Of a stretch of 64,000 nucleotides of DNA, positions 38,009 to 48,264 are shown in pieces (within the stretch, counting starts at the first letter, position 1; each line of letters opens with the position of its first letter). The stretch is from positions 29,613,970 through 29,677,969 of the forward strand of contig OX465589.1 of NCBI GenBank assembly GCA_950022655.1. The letters run 5' to 3'. The translations under genes and the position numbers were made by a program. Under the pieces are notes generated by a model. The model saw nothing but the letters and a program-made list of their open reading frames with translations, had not been told where the DNA came from and ran no database searches. This stretch comes from Alentia gelatinosa (Eukaryota; Annelida; Polychaeta; Phyllodocida; Polynoidae).

Positions 38009-38648
38009 ATTGGTTAAGGGTTAGGGTTAGGGTTAGGGTTAGGGTTAGGGTTAGGATAGGGTAAGTGTTAGGGTTAGGGTTAAGTACAGGGATAGGTATA
38101 GGGATAGGGTTAGGGAGAGGGTTAGTGATAGGGATAGGGATAGTGTTAGTGTTAGGGTTAGGGTTGGTGTTGAATTTAAAACGCCCTTCTAACAGAATCC
38201 TGCAATACAGGGTTAGGGTTAGGGATAGGGTAAGGGTTAGGTTTGAATTGTTTACTAAACTGTACATCTAGATTTTGAGAATAATCAAAATTAATGTTAG
38301 CGATACACACACCACATGTGTCATTTCCTAGCAACTTTAACTAAATATCCAAGCACAGTCTACCTGAGTCGAGAGCAGACACTGCAGGATGGACACTCAA
38401 AACTCGCTCACATTTTCAGCAAAATTTGAAGCTAAGGTAATATAAATAGTAATAATACTTCCAAAATATTCTACTTCATGTATATCCATATTTGCATCTA
38501 TTAAATACTCAAGTTCAGTACTGGAAAAAAATGGGTCAAATTCGTTGTGGGTCGAGTTCCATTTACGGGTCGAGTTTGTTGTGGGTCAAGTTTTTTATTG
38601 ATCGATTTCGTTGCGGGTCGAGTTTTCGAGTATTCATGAGTGACTCTA
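38009..38648 (+). repeat. Monomer 28, 640-bp deletion derivative (class c)
   Basis: The shared junction GTTTGAATTG is at 38,241-38,250. Confidence 0.95.
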
Positions 38649-39429
38649 ATTGGTTAAGGGTTAGGGTTAGGGTTAGGGTTAGGGTTAGGATAGGGTAAGG
38701 GTTAGGGTTAGGGTTAAGTACAGGGATAGGAATAGGGATAGGGTTAGGGAGAGGGTTAGTGATAGGGATAGGGATAGTGTTAGTGTTAGGGTTAGGGTTG
38801 GTGCAGGGTCTTAGGGTTAGAGTAAGGTTAGGGAGAGGGTTAGTGATAGGGATAGGGATAGTGTTAGTGTTAGGGTTAGGGTGGGTGCAGGGTCTTAGGG
38901 TTAGAGTAAGGTTAGGGTTAGGGTTGGGGTTGAACTTAAAAAGCCATTCTAACAGTATCCTGCAGTACAGGTACAGGTACCGCTACAAAAATATTAAGTT
39001 CTCTGATGCATTATAGTTTTGAAATGAATTGTTTACTAAACTGTACATCTAGATTTTGAGAATAATCAAAATTAATGTTAGCGATACACACACCACATAT
39101 GTCATTTCCTAGCAACTTTAACTAAATATCCAAGCACAGTCTACCTGAGTCGAGGGCAGACACTGCAGAATGGATACTCAAAACTCGCTCACATTTTCAG
39201 CAAAATTTGAAGCTAAGGTAATATAAATAGTAATAATACTTCCAAAATATTCTACTTCATGTATATCCATATTTGCATCTATTAAATACTCAAGTTCAGC
39301 ACTGGAAAAAAATGGGTCGAATTTGTTGTGGGTCAAGTTCCATTAACGGATCGAGTTTGTTGTGGGTCGAGTTTTTTATTGATTGATTTCGTTACGGGTC
39401 GAGTTTTTGAGTATTCATGAGTGACTCTA
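38649..39429 (+). repeat. Monomer 29, 781-bp independent deletion derivative (class d)
   Basis: T1 is joined directly to module E at GGTTGGTGCAGGGTC (38,797-38,810), removing box B, T2 and D. GGTG is shared by both parents at the joint, so this looks like a short-homology deletion. An 84-bp segment spanning T1 end to E is then tandemly duplicated (38,746-38,829 and 38,830-38,913); the second copy reads GGGTGGGTGCAGG. It is the only monomer of this structure. Its F carries private CACATATGTC and TCAGCACTGG. Confidence 0.93.
38746..38913 (+). repeat. 84-bp tandem duplication inside the 781-bp monomer
   Basis: Two copies start at AGGGAGAGGGTTAGTG (38,746 and 38,830) and each ends in TTAGAGTAAGGTT. 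They differ by about one base at the T1-E joint. The unit contains the deletion joint itself, so the duplication came after the deletion. Confidence 0.9.
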
Positions 39430-40956
39430 ATTGGTTAAGGGTTAGGGTTAGGGTTAGGGTTAGGGTTAGGGTTAGGATAGGGTAAGGGTTAGGGTTAGGG
39501 TTAAGTACAGGGATAGGAATAGGGATAGGGTTAGGGAGAGGGTTAGTGATAGGGATAGGGATAGTGTTAGTGTTAGGGTTAGGGTTGGTGTTGAATTTAA
39601 AACGCCCTTCTAACAGAATCCTGCAATACAGGGTTAGGGTTAGGGATAGGGTAAGGGTTAGGTTTGGGATAGGGATAGGGTCAGGGTTAGGGTTAGGATA
39701 GGGTTAGGGATAGGGCTAGGGATAGGGTTAGGGATAGAGTTAGGGATGGGGATAGGGTTAGGGTTAGGGCTAGGGTTAGGGTTAGAGGGGGTGTCCACCA
39801 AGCTCCCGACGCGAACTGACGTGCCCTGATATTGCCCATCCGATACAAAATCCATATCGTAACAAAATCGTAGAGCTTATCGGGGCAGTTGGTAAGTTTT
39901 CTACGATAACGCTACTGACGCGGCTCAATGCGCACCGATGCGAACTGATGCAAAACTTGTATTGCAGTGTATAGATGACTCTTTTAACGGGAAATCATAT
40001 GAAATAATTGATAGAAAATTGTGAAATTTTCAGAATATGTGGAATCTATAATGCTTAAGCAGCTCTGCAAAAATTGTGAGATTTGATAGTAGATAAGGTC
40101 TCAAAACGATCATTTTATACTTTAACTGAGGTATCATATAATATTGTTTTGTATCTACAGATAAAATATCAATCTTAAATATGCATTATTTCTGGAATTA
40201 TAAAGGAAATATGGTTAATTACACTGGTTGCATCATAAGCTATATCGGGGTGTATTGGGACCATGGCACCTTTTTTATGAACCCTCCCAATACGTTACGA
40301 CGCGCACCGACGCGCACCGACTCGAACCGATACGCTACGATATGCCTTCCGACATGCTACGATATGGTAATTTTGTATCGGCTCACGTCGGCTCGTGTCG
40401 GCATTGGTGGGTGCAGGGTCTTAGGGTTAGAGTTAGGTTTAGGGTTAGGGTTGGGGTTGAACTTAAAACGCCATTCTAACAGTATCCTGCAATACAGGTA
40501 GAGGTACCAGTACAAAAATATTAAGTTCTCTGATGCATTGTAGTTTTGAAATGAATTGTCTACTAAGCTGTACATCTAGATTTTGAGAATAATCAAAATT
40601 AATGTTAGCGATACACACACCACATGTGTCATTTCCTAGCAACTTTAACTAAATATCAAAGCACAGTCTACCTGAGTCGAGGGCAGACACTGCAAAATGG
40701 ACACTCAAACTCACTCACATTTTCAGCAAAATTTGAAGCTAAGGTAATATAAATAGTAATAAGACTTCCAAAATATTCTACTTCATGTATATCCATATTT
40801 GCATCTATTAAATACTCAAGTTCAGTACTGGAAAAAAAATGGGTCGAATTCGTTGTGGGTCGAGTTCCAATTAAGGGTCGAGTTTGTTGTGGGTCGAGTT
40901 TTTTATTGATCGATTTTGTTGCGGGTCGAGTTTTCGAGTATTCATGAGTGACTCTT
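39430..40956 (+). repeat. Monomer 30, 1527 bp, class d / variant D delta
   Basis: Module D is 39,791-40,415. D carries GCCCATCCGATAC, AATTGATAG, AATATGTGGAATC and AAGCAGCTCTG, shared in large part with the monomer at 46,762. T2 is of the class b kind (GTTAGGTTTGGG), so this is a T1-class-d to T2-class-b hybrid. Confidence 0.95.
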
Positions 40957-42470
40957 ATTGGTTAAGGGTTAGGGTTAGGGTTAGGGTTACGATAGGGTAA
41001 GGGTTTGGGTAAGAGTTAAGTACAGGGATAGGAATAGGGATAGGGTTAGGGAGAGGGTTAGTGATAGGGATAGAGATAGTGTTAGTGTTAGGGTTAGGGT
41101 TGGAGTTGAACTTAAAACGCCCTTCTAACAGGATCCTGCAATACAGGGTTAGGGTTAGGAATAGGGTAAGGGTTAGGGTTGGGATAGGGATAGGGTCAGG
41201 GTTAGGGTTAGGATAGGGTTAGGGATAGGGCTAGGGATAGGGTTAGGGATAGAGTTAGGGATGGGGATAGGGTTAGGGTTAGGGCTAGGGTTAGGGTTAG
41301 AGGGGGTGTCCACCAAGCTCCCGACGCGAACTGACGCGCCCCGATATTGCCCTTCCGATACAAAATCCATATCGTAACAAAATCGTAGAGCTTATCGGGG
41401 CAGTTGGTAATTTTCTATGATAACGCTACTGATGCGGCTCAACACGCACCAACGCGAACTGATGCAAAACCTGTATCGCAGTGCATAGATGACTCTTTTA
41501 ACGGGAAATCATATGAAATAATCGATAGAAAATTATGAAATTTTCAGAATCTGTAGAATCTATAATGCCAAAGCGGCTCTGCAAAAATTGTGAAATTTGA
41601 TAGTAGATAAGGTCTCAAAACGATCATTTTATACTTTAACTGAGGTATCATATAATATTGTTTTGTATCTACAGATAAAATATCAATCTTAAATATGCAT
41701 TATTTCTGGAATTAAAAAGGAAATATGGTTAATTACACTAGTTGCATCATAAGCTATATTCGGGTGTATCGGGACCATGGCACCTTTTTCATGCACCCTC
41801 CCAATATGTTACGACACGCACCGACGCGCACCGACGCAAACCGATACGCTACGATATGCTTTCCGACATGCTACAATATGGTAATTTTGTATCGGCTCAC
41901 GTCGGCTCGTGTCGGCGTTGGTGGGTGCTGGATCTTAGGGTTAGAGTTAGGTTTAGGGTTAGGGTTGGGGTTGAACTTAAAACGCCATTCTAACAGTATC
42001 CTGCAATACAGGTACAGGTACCGGTACAAAAATATTAAGTTCTCTGATGCATTGTAGTTTTGAAATGAATCGTTTACTAAACTGTACATCTAGATTTTGA
42101 GAATAATCAAAATTAATGTTAGCGATACACACACCACATGTGTCATTTCCTAGCAACTTTAACTTAATATCCAAGCACAGTCTACCTGAGTCGAGAGCAG
42201 ACACTGCAGGATGGACACTCAAAACTCGCTTACATTTTCAGCAAAATTTGAAGCTAAGGTAATATAAATAGTAATAATACTTCCAAAATATTCTACTTCA
42301 TGTATATCCATATTTGCATCTATTAAATACTCAAGTTCAGTACTGGAAAAAAATGGGTCAAATTCGTTGTGGGTCGAGTTCCATTTACGGGTCGAGTTTG
42401 TTGTGGGTCAAGTTTTTTATTGATCGATTTCGTTGCGGGTCGAGTTTTCGAGTATTCATGAGTGACTCTA
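40957..42470 (+). repeat. Monomer 31, 1514 bp, divergent class e / divergent delta-like D
   Basis: Module D is 41,306-41,929. It has only three perfect TTAGGG units, then TTACGATAGGG and GGGTTTGGGTAAGAG. D has AATTAAAAAGG, CACTAGTTGC, TATATTCGGG and GTGCTGGATC. No near-identical partner was seen in the window. Confidence 0.95.
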
Positions 42471-43495
42471 ATTGGTTAAGGGTTAGGGTTAGGGTTAGGG
42501 TTAGGGTTAGGATAGGGTAAGGGTTAGGGTTAGGGTTAAGTACAGGGATAGGAATAGGGATAGGGTTAGGGAGAGGGTTAGTGATAGGGATAGGGATAGT
42601 GTTAGTGTTAGGGTTAGGGTTGGTGTTGAACTTAAAACGCCCTTCTAACAGTTTCTTGCAATACAGGGTTAGGGTTAGGGATAGGGTAAGGGTTAGGGTT
42701 GGGATAGGGATAGGGTCAGGGTTAGGGTTAGGATAGGGTTAGGGATAGGGCTAGGGATAGGGTTAGGGATAGAGTTAGGGATAGGGATAGGGTTAGGGTT
42801 AGGGCTAGGGTTAGGGTTAGAGGGGGTGTCCCCCAAGCTCCCGATGCGAACTGACGCGCCCCGATATTGCCCTTCCGATACAAAATCCATATTGTAACAA
42901 AATCTTAGAGCTTATCGGGGCAGTTGGTAATTTTCTACGATAACGCTACTGACGCGGCTCAACACGCACCAACGCGAACTGATGCAAAACCTGTATCGCA
43001 GTGTATAGATGACTCTTTTAACGGGAAATCATATGAAATAATGGATAGAAAATTATGAAATTTCAGAATCTGTAGAATGTATAATGCCAAAGCGGCTCTG
43101 CAAAAATTGTGAAATTTGATAGTAGATAAGGTCTCAAAACAATCATTTTATACTTTAACTGAGGTATCATATAATATTGTTTTGTATCTACAGATAAAAT
43201 ATCAATCTTAAATATGCATTATTTCTGGAATTATAAAGGAAATATGGTTAATTACACTGGTTGCATCATAAGCTATATCGGGGTGTATTGGGACCATGGC
43301 ACCTTTTTCATGCACCCTCCCAATACGTTACGATGCGCACCGACGCGCACCGACGCGAACCAATACGCAACGATATGCCTTCCGACGTGCTACGATATAG
43401 TAATTTTTTATCGGCTCACGTCGGCTCGTGTCGGCATTGGTGGGTGCAGAGTCTTAGGGTAAGAGTTAGGTTTAGGGTTAGGGTTGGGGTTGAAC
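42471..43495 (+). repeat. Monomer 32, left part (class d / divergent D delta), interrupted by mobile elements
   Basis: Module D is 42,826-43,448. Private changes include CAGTTTCTTGC, GTCCCCCAAGC, CCGATGCGAAC and AATGGATAG. The monomer breaks in box B' after GTTGAAC and resumes at 44,747. Removing the insertion and the extra TTAA copies restores a length of 1520 bp, within the range of the array. Confidence 0.95.
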
Positions 43496-43499
43496 TTAA

Positions 43500-43858
43500 C
43501 CCTTTCATGCCGGGTGATCAAGGCATCAACCAGGGCTGGCCGGGTGATGCCTTAACGCATCATCCAGGGCTGGCCGGGTGATGCCTTAAGGCATCATTTA
43601 CAAAATATTCCTTTTTTCAAATAAAATTTGAAATAATGGCTCAATAATCACGAAACTTTCACAGAATGTAGATATAATATCATATTTGATATTTCAGGTG
43701 AAATAGATAATAGCTTTAAGTATCACGTGTCAGGTCATGTGATGCAAATATCAAAATCTTCATAATAGGCCTATGTACCCGGCCTCTGGCGGCATTCACT
43801 GGCACTAGTCCCCGGCCCCATGACTGTACCCATGCCATGGGTACCCGGCACGATAGAG
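43500..43858. mobile_element. 359-bp piggyBac-type MITE
   Basis: The left terminus CCCTTTCATGCCGGGT matches the reverse complement of the right terminus (ACCCGGCACGATAGAG) at 13 of 16 positions, and TTAA lies on both sides. Near the left end a 34-bp unit containing CAGGGCTGGCCGGGTGATGC starts at 43,531 and again at 43,565. The second unit ends in the perfect palindrome GATGCCTTAAGGCATC (43,580-43,595). Near the right end is CCCATGCCATGGGTACCCGG. It is non-coding. Assignment to piggyBac rests on TTAA and the CCCTTT terminus, not on a protein. Confidence 0.82.
43531..43598 (+). repeat. 34-bp direct repeat, two copies, in the 359-bp MITE
   Basis: Starts are at 43,531 and 43,565. Each copy includes GGCCGGGTGATGCCTTAA, and a partial copy of CCGGGTGATC lies at the extreme left end. 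Subterminal repeats of this type are common in transposase-dependent elements and could be binding sites; that role is inferred. Confidence 0.8.
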
Positions 43859-43875
43859 TTAACCCTTTCACGACC

Positions 43876-43995
43876 GCTGCTGCATATATGCAGCACCACG
43901 CCAGTACCGCTGCTGCATTTATGCAGCACCATAGGAATACCACTGCTGCATAAATGCAGCACCATGGCAGTACCGCTGCTGCATAAATGCAGCAT
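43876..43995 (+). repeat. Four 33-bp repeats, each with a 16-bp palindrome
   Basis: Copies start at 43,876, 43,909, 43,942 and 43,975, an exact 33-bp spacing. The cores are GCTGCATATATGCAGC (perfect palindrome, 43,879-43,894), GCTGCATTTATGCAGC, GCTGCATAAATGCAGC and GCTGCATAAATGCAGC. Variation is confined to the central two or three bases while the GCTGCAT/ATGCAGC half-sites are kept. This suggests conserved dimer-binding half-sites, plausibly for the mobilising transposase. Confidence 0.9.
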
Positions 43996-44583
43996 TTTGA
44001 AACAAGAACATGTAAGACTTTATATTTCTGAAAATAATGTATCGATTTGAAAAAGATTTTTACTTGATAAAGAAAAACATATTATATATCGTATTTAACA
44101 GAATTTCTGAAGAATAGTTGCCATGGTGATGTTTATAGCCTGCTATAAATAGTTGCGAGTTGAGAAAACAAAGTCTTATGTCTACTATAACACTGAGCGC
44201 TGTGGGCGCCACCTATTAGGCAAATCGCATTTTCATGATTTTTTCATAATATATTAATTCTACATAAAAAAGAACTTTAAAGATGTGTTCCCCACATCTT
44301 TTTATTATTATTTACTTTAAAAAACATGATGTCATCGCGATGGAAAAAAAGATACACCCCTTTGTATGTGCAGTGCTATATTGGGCCTATGTGCAGGCTT
44401 GTGTCAATGGAGAAAAAAAAAGTCTCAAATTCTTCCTGCAATTGGAAATATTAATATAATTATTAAATATCGATCTATTTCATAATGATTGGTATGAAAA
44501 TAAAGCCTGAAGTCTCTTCTTTTTTTCGGTATCATTCAAATTATATAATTATTTTTCTAAGTTCTTTAAATTTGCCAATTAGT

Positions 44584-44704
44584 GACGCACCCCTCTGCAG
44601 TTCGCGCCACTTTCTGACACCTGCAGAAAAGGCCGGTATTTAGACGCCTGTATGACGTGAGATGTGCGGTAGTGGTGGGAACGTTCGCTGCAGAGGGTGC
44701 AGTC
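44584..44704. repeat. Subterminal inverted repeat in the 884-bp MITE
   Basis: GACGCACCCCTCTGCAG (44,584-44,600) pairs with CTGCAGAGGGTGCAGTC (44,688-44,704) apart from small mismatches; the loop is about 87 bp. It lies just inside the right terminus. Confidence 0.7.
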
Positions 44705-44746
44705 GTTCACGCACTGCGCACTACGCTAGATGCGGTAGGGAAAGGG

Positions 44747-45241
44747 TTAAAACGCCATTCCAACAGTATCCTGCAATACAGGTACAGGTACCGGTACAAA
44801 AATATTAAGTTCTCTGATGCATTGTAGTTTTGAAATGAATTGTTTACTAAGCTGTACATCTAGATTTTGAGAATAATCAAAATTAATGTTAGCGATACAC
44901 ACACCACATGTGTCATTTCCTAGCAACTGTAACTAAATATCCAAGCACAGTCTACCTGAGTCGAAGGCAGACACTGCAGAATGGACACTCAAAACTCGCT
45001 CACATTTTCAGCAAAATTTGAAGCTAAGGTAATATAAATAGTAATAATACTTCCAAAATGTTCTACTTCATGTATATCCATATTTGCATCTATTAAATAC
45101 TCAAGTTCAGTACTGGAAAAAAAATGGGTCGAATTTGTTGTGGGTGGAGTTCCATTTACGGGTCGAGTTTGTTGTGGGTCGAGTTTTTTATTGATCAATT
45201 TCGTTGCGGGTAGAGTTTTCGAGTATTCATGAGTGACTCCA
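44747..45241 (+). repeat. Monomer 32, right part (rest of B' and module F)
   Basis: The satellite resumes at TTAAAACGCCATTCC. F has private changes GGGTGGAGTTCC, GGGTAGAGTTTT, CAACTGTAACT, GTCGAAGGCAG and GAGTGACTCC, more than a typical copy. Three of these fall in the GGGTCGAG cluster or its edge. Confidence 0.93.
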
Positions 45242-46761
45242 ATTGGTTAAGGGTTAGGGTTAGGGTTAGGGTTAGGGTTAGGATAGGGTAAGGGTTAGGG
45301 TTAGGGTTAAGTACAGGGATAGGAATAGGGATAGGGTTAGGGAGAGGGTTAGTGATAGGGATAGGGATAGTGTTAGTGTTAGGATTAGAGTTGGTGTTGA
45401 ACTTAAAACGCCCTTCTAACAGTATCCTGCAATACAGGGTTAGGGTTAGGGATAGGGTAAGGGTTAGGGTTGGGATAGGGATAGGGTCAGGGTTAGGGTT
45501 AGGATAGGGTTAGGGATAGGGCTAGGGATAGGGTTAGGGATAGAGTTAGGGATGGGGATAGGGTTAGGGTTAGGGCTAGGGTTAGGGTTAGAGGGGGTGT
45601 CAACCAAGCTCCCGACGCGAACTGACGCGCCCTGATATTGCCCTTCCGATACAAAATCCATATCGTAACAAAATCGTAGAGCTTATCGGGGCAGTTGGTA
45701 AGTTTTCTACGATAACGCTACTGATGCGGCTCAACGCGCACCGACGTGAACTGATGCAAAACCTGTATCGCAGTGTATAGATGACTCTTTTAACGGGAAA
45801 TCATATGAAATAATCGATAAAAATTTATGAAATTTTCAGAATCTGTAGAATCTATAATGCCAAAGCGGCTCTGCAAAAATTGTGAAATTTGATAGTAGAT
45901 AAGGTCTCAAAACGATCATTTTATACTTTAACCGAGGTATCATATAATATTGTTTTGTATCTACAGATAAAATATCAATCTTAAATATGCATTATTTATG
46001 GAATTATAAAGGAAATATGGGTTATTACACTGGTTGCATCATGAGCTATATCGGGGTGTATCGGGAACATGGCACCTTTTTCATGCACCCTCCCAATACG
46101 TTACGATGCGCACCGACGCGCACCGACGCGAACCGATAGGCTACGATATGCCTTCAGACGTGCTACGATATGGTAATTTTGTATCGGCTCACGTCGGCTC
46201 GTGTCGGCGTTGGTGGGTGCAGGGTCTTAGGGTTAGAGTTAGGTTAGGGTTAGGGTTGGGGTTGAACTTAAAACGCCATTCTAACAGTATCCTGCAATAC
46301 AGGTACAGGTACCGGTACAAAAATATTAAGTTCTCTGATGCAGTGTAGTTTTGAAATGCATTGTTTACTAAGCTGTACATCTAGATTTTGAGAATAATCA
46401 AAATTAATGTTAGCGGTACACACACCACATGTGTCATTTCCTAGCAACTTTAACTAAATATCCAAGCACAGTCTACCTGAGTCGAGGGCAGACACTGCAG
46501 AATGGACACTCAAAACTCGCTCACATTTTCAGCAAAATTTGAAGCTAAGGTAATATAAATAGTAATAACACTTCCAAAATATTCTACTTCATGTATATCC
46601 ATATTTGCATCTATTAAATACTCAAGTTCAGTACTGGAAAAAAAGGGGTCGAATTCGTTGTGGGTCGAGTTCCATTAACGGGTCGAGTTTGTTGTGGGTC
46701 CAGTTTTTTATTGATCGATTTCGTTGCGGGTCGAGTTTTCGAGTATTCATGAGTGACTCTA
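45242..46761 (+). repeat. Monomer 33, 1520 bp, class d / D gamma
   Basis: Module D is 45,597-46,221. T1 begins as class d but ends with the class a form AGGATTAGAGTTGG, a hybrid joint within T1. From T2 onward it matches the gamma monomers such as 2,015. Confidence 0.95.
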
Positions 46762-48264
46762 ATTGGTTAAGGGTTAGGGTTAGGGTTAGGGTTAGGGTTA
46801 GGGTTAGGATAGGGTAAGGGATAGGTATAGGGATAGGGTTAGGGAGAGGGTTAGTGATAGGGATAGGGATAGTGTTAGTGTTAGGGTTAGGGTTGGTGTT
46901 GAATTTAAAACGCCCTTCTAACAGAATCCTGCAATACAGGGTTAGGGTTAGGGATAGGGTAAGGGTTAGGTTTGGGATAGGGATAGGGTCAGGGTTAGGG
47001 TTAGGATAGGGTTAGGGATAGGGCTAGGGATAGGGTTAGGGATAGAGTTAGGGATGGGGATAGGGTTAGGGTTAGGGCTAGGGTTAGGGTTAGAGGGGGT
47101 GTCCACCAAGCTCCCGACGCGAACTGACGTGCCCTGATATTGCCCATCCGATACAAAATCCATATCGTAACAAAATCGTAGAGCTTATCGGGGCAGTTGG
47201 TAAGTTTTCTACGATAACGCTACTGACGCGGCTCAATGCGCACCGATGCGAACTGATGCAAAACTTGTATCGCAGTGTATAGATGACTCTTTTAACGGGA
47301 AATCATATGAAATAATTGATAGAAAATTGTGAAATTTTCAGAATATGTGGAATCTATAATGCTAAAGCAGCTCTGCAAAAATTGTGAGATTTGATAGTAG
47401 ATAAGGTCTCAAAACGATCATTTTATACTTTAACTGAGGTATCATATAATATTGTTTTGTATCTACAGATAAAATATCAATCTTAAATATGCATTATTTC
47501 TGGAATTATAAAGGAAATATGGTTAATTACACTGGTTGCATCATAAGCTATATCGGGGTGTATTGGGACCATGGCACCTTGTTCATGTACCCTCCCAATA
47601 CGTTACGACGCGCACCGACGCGCACCAACTCGAACCGATACGCTACGATATGCCTTCCGACATGCTACGATATGGTAATTTTGTATCGGCTCACGTCGGC
47701 TCGTGTCGGCATTGGTGGGTGCAGGGTCTTAGGGTTAGAGTTAGGTTTAGGGTTAGGGTTGGGGTTGAACTTAAAACGCCATTCTAACAGTATCCTGCAA
47801 TACAGGTAGAGGTACCAGTACAAAAATATTAAGTTCTCTGATGCATTGTAGTTTTGAAATGAATTGTCTACTAAGCTGTACATCTAGATTTTGAGAATAA
47901 TCAAAATTAATGTTAGCGATACACACACAACATGTGTCATTTCCTAGCAACTTTAACTAAATATCCAAGCACAGTCTACCTGAGTCGAGGGCAGACACTG
48001 CAAAATGGACACTCAAACTCACTCACATTTTCAGCAAAATTTGAAGCTAAGGTAATATAAATAGTAATAATACTTCCAAAATATTCTACTTCATGTATAT
48101 CCATATTTGCATCTATTAAATACTCAAGTTCAGTACTGGAAAAAAAATGGGTCGAATTCGTTGTGGGTCGAGTTCCATTTACGGGTCGAGTTTGTTGTGG
48201 GTCGAGTTTTTTATTGATCGATTTTGTTGCGGGTCGAGTTTTCGAGTATTCATGAGTGACTCTA
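46762..48264 (+). repeat. Monomer 34, 1503 bp, class b / variant D delta
   Basis: Module D is 47,099-47,723. It shares GCCCATCCGATAC, AATATGTGGAATC and AAGCAGCTCTG with monomer 30. Private changes are CGCACCAACTCG and ACACACAACATG. Confidence 0.95.

Larger units (their letters stand above)
43863..44746. mobile_element. 884-bp piggyBac-type MITE
   Basis: The left terminus CCCTTTCACGACCGC and the reverse complement of the right terminus (GCGGTAGGGAAAGGG) agree at 13 of 15 positions, with TTAA on both sides. The CCCTTTCA start resembles that of the 359-bp neighbour, so the two are probably related families. Four 33-bp palindrome-bearing repeats lie next to the left end. Near the right end, 44,584-44,600 and 44,688-44,704 form an imperfect inverted pair (CCTCTGCAG / CTGCAGAGG core). 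The middle is AT-rich, with no reading frame of note. Confidence 0.82.
43496..44750. mobile_element. Two adjacent TTAA-flanked elements inserted in box B'
   Basis: The layout is TTAA (43,496-43,499), 359-bp element, TTAA (43,859-43,862), 884-bp element, TTAA (44,747-44,750). Uninterrupted box B' reads GAACTTAAAACGCC; here GAAC-TTAA precedes and TTAA-AACGCC follows the insertion. That is a clean duplication of a TTAA target, the hallmark of the piggyBac superfamily. The order of events (884-bp element first, 359-bp element into its TTAA, or the reverse) cannot be told. No transposase open frame is present. Confidence 0.88.

Noticed and set aside
43876..43995. CRISPR-like array
   Set aside because: The 33-bp units are contiguous, with no unique spacers and only four copies, inside a TTAA-flanked element in eukaryote-like DNA.
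43716..44050. Frames of 74-76 aa with repeated LLHxCST or CSSG units over the mobile elements
   Set aside because: The peptide repeats are the 33-bp palindromic DNA repeat read in three frames on both strands (33 bp is 11 codons). There is no transposase motif.
44100..44580. A gene or unique locus in the middle of the 884-bp element
   Set aside because: AT-rich, with many stops in all frames. Nothing is recognisable beyond the element's ends and inverted repeats.
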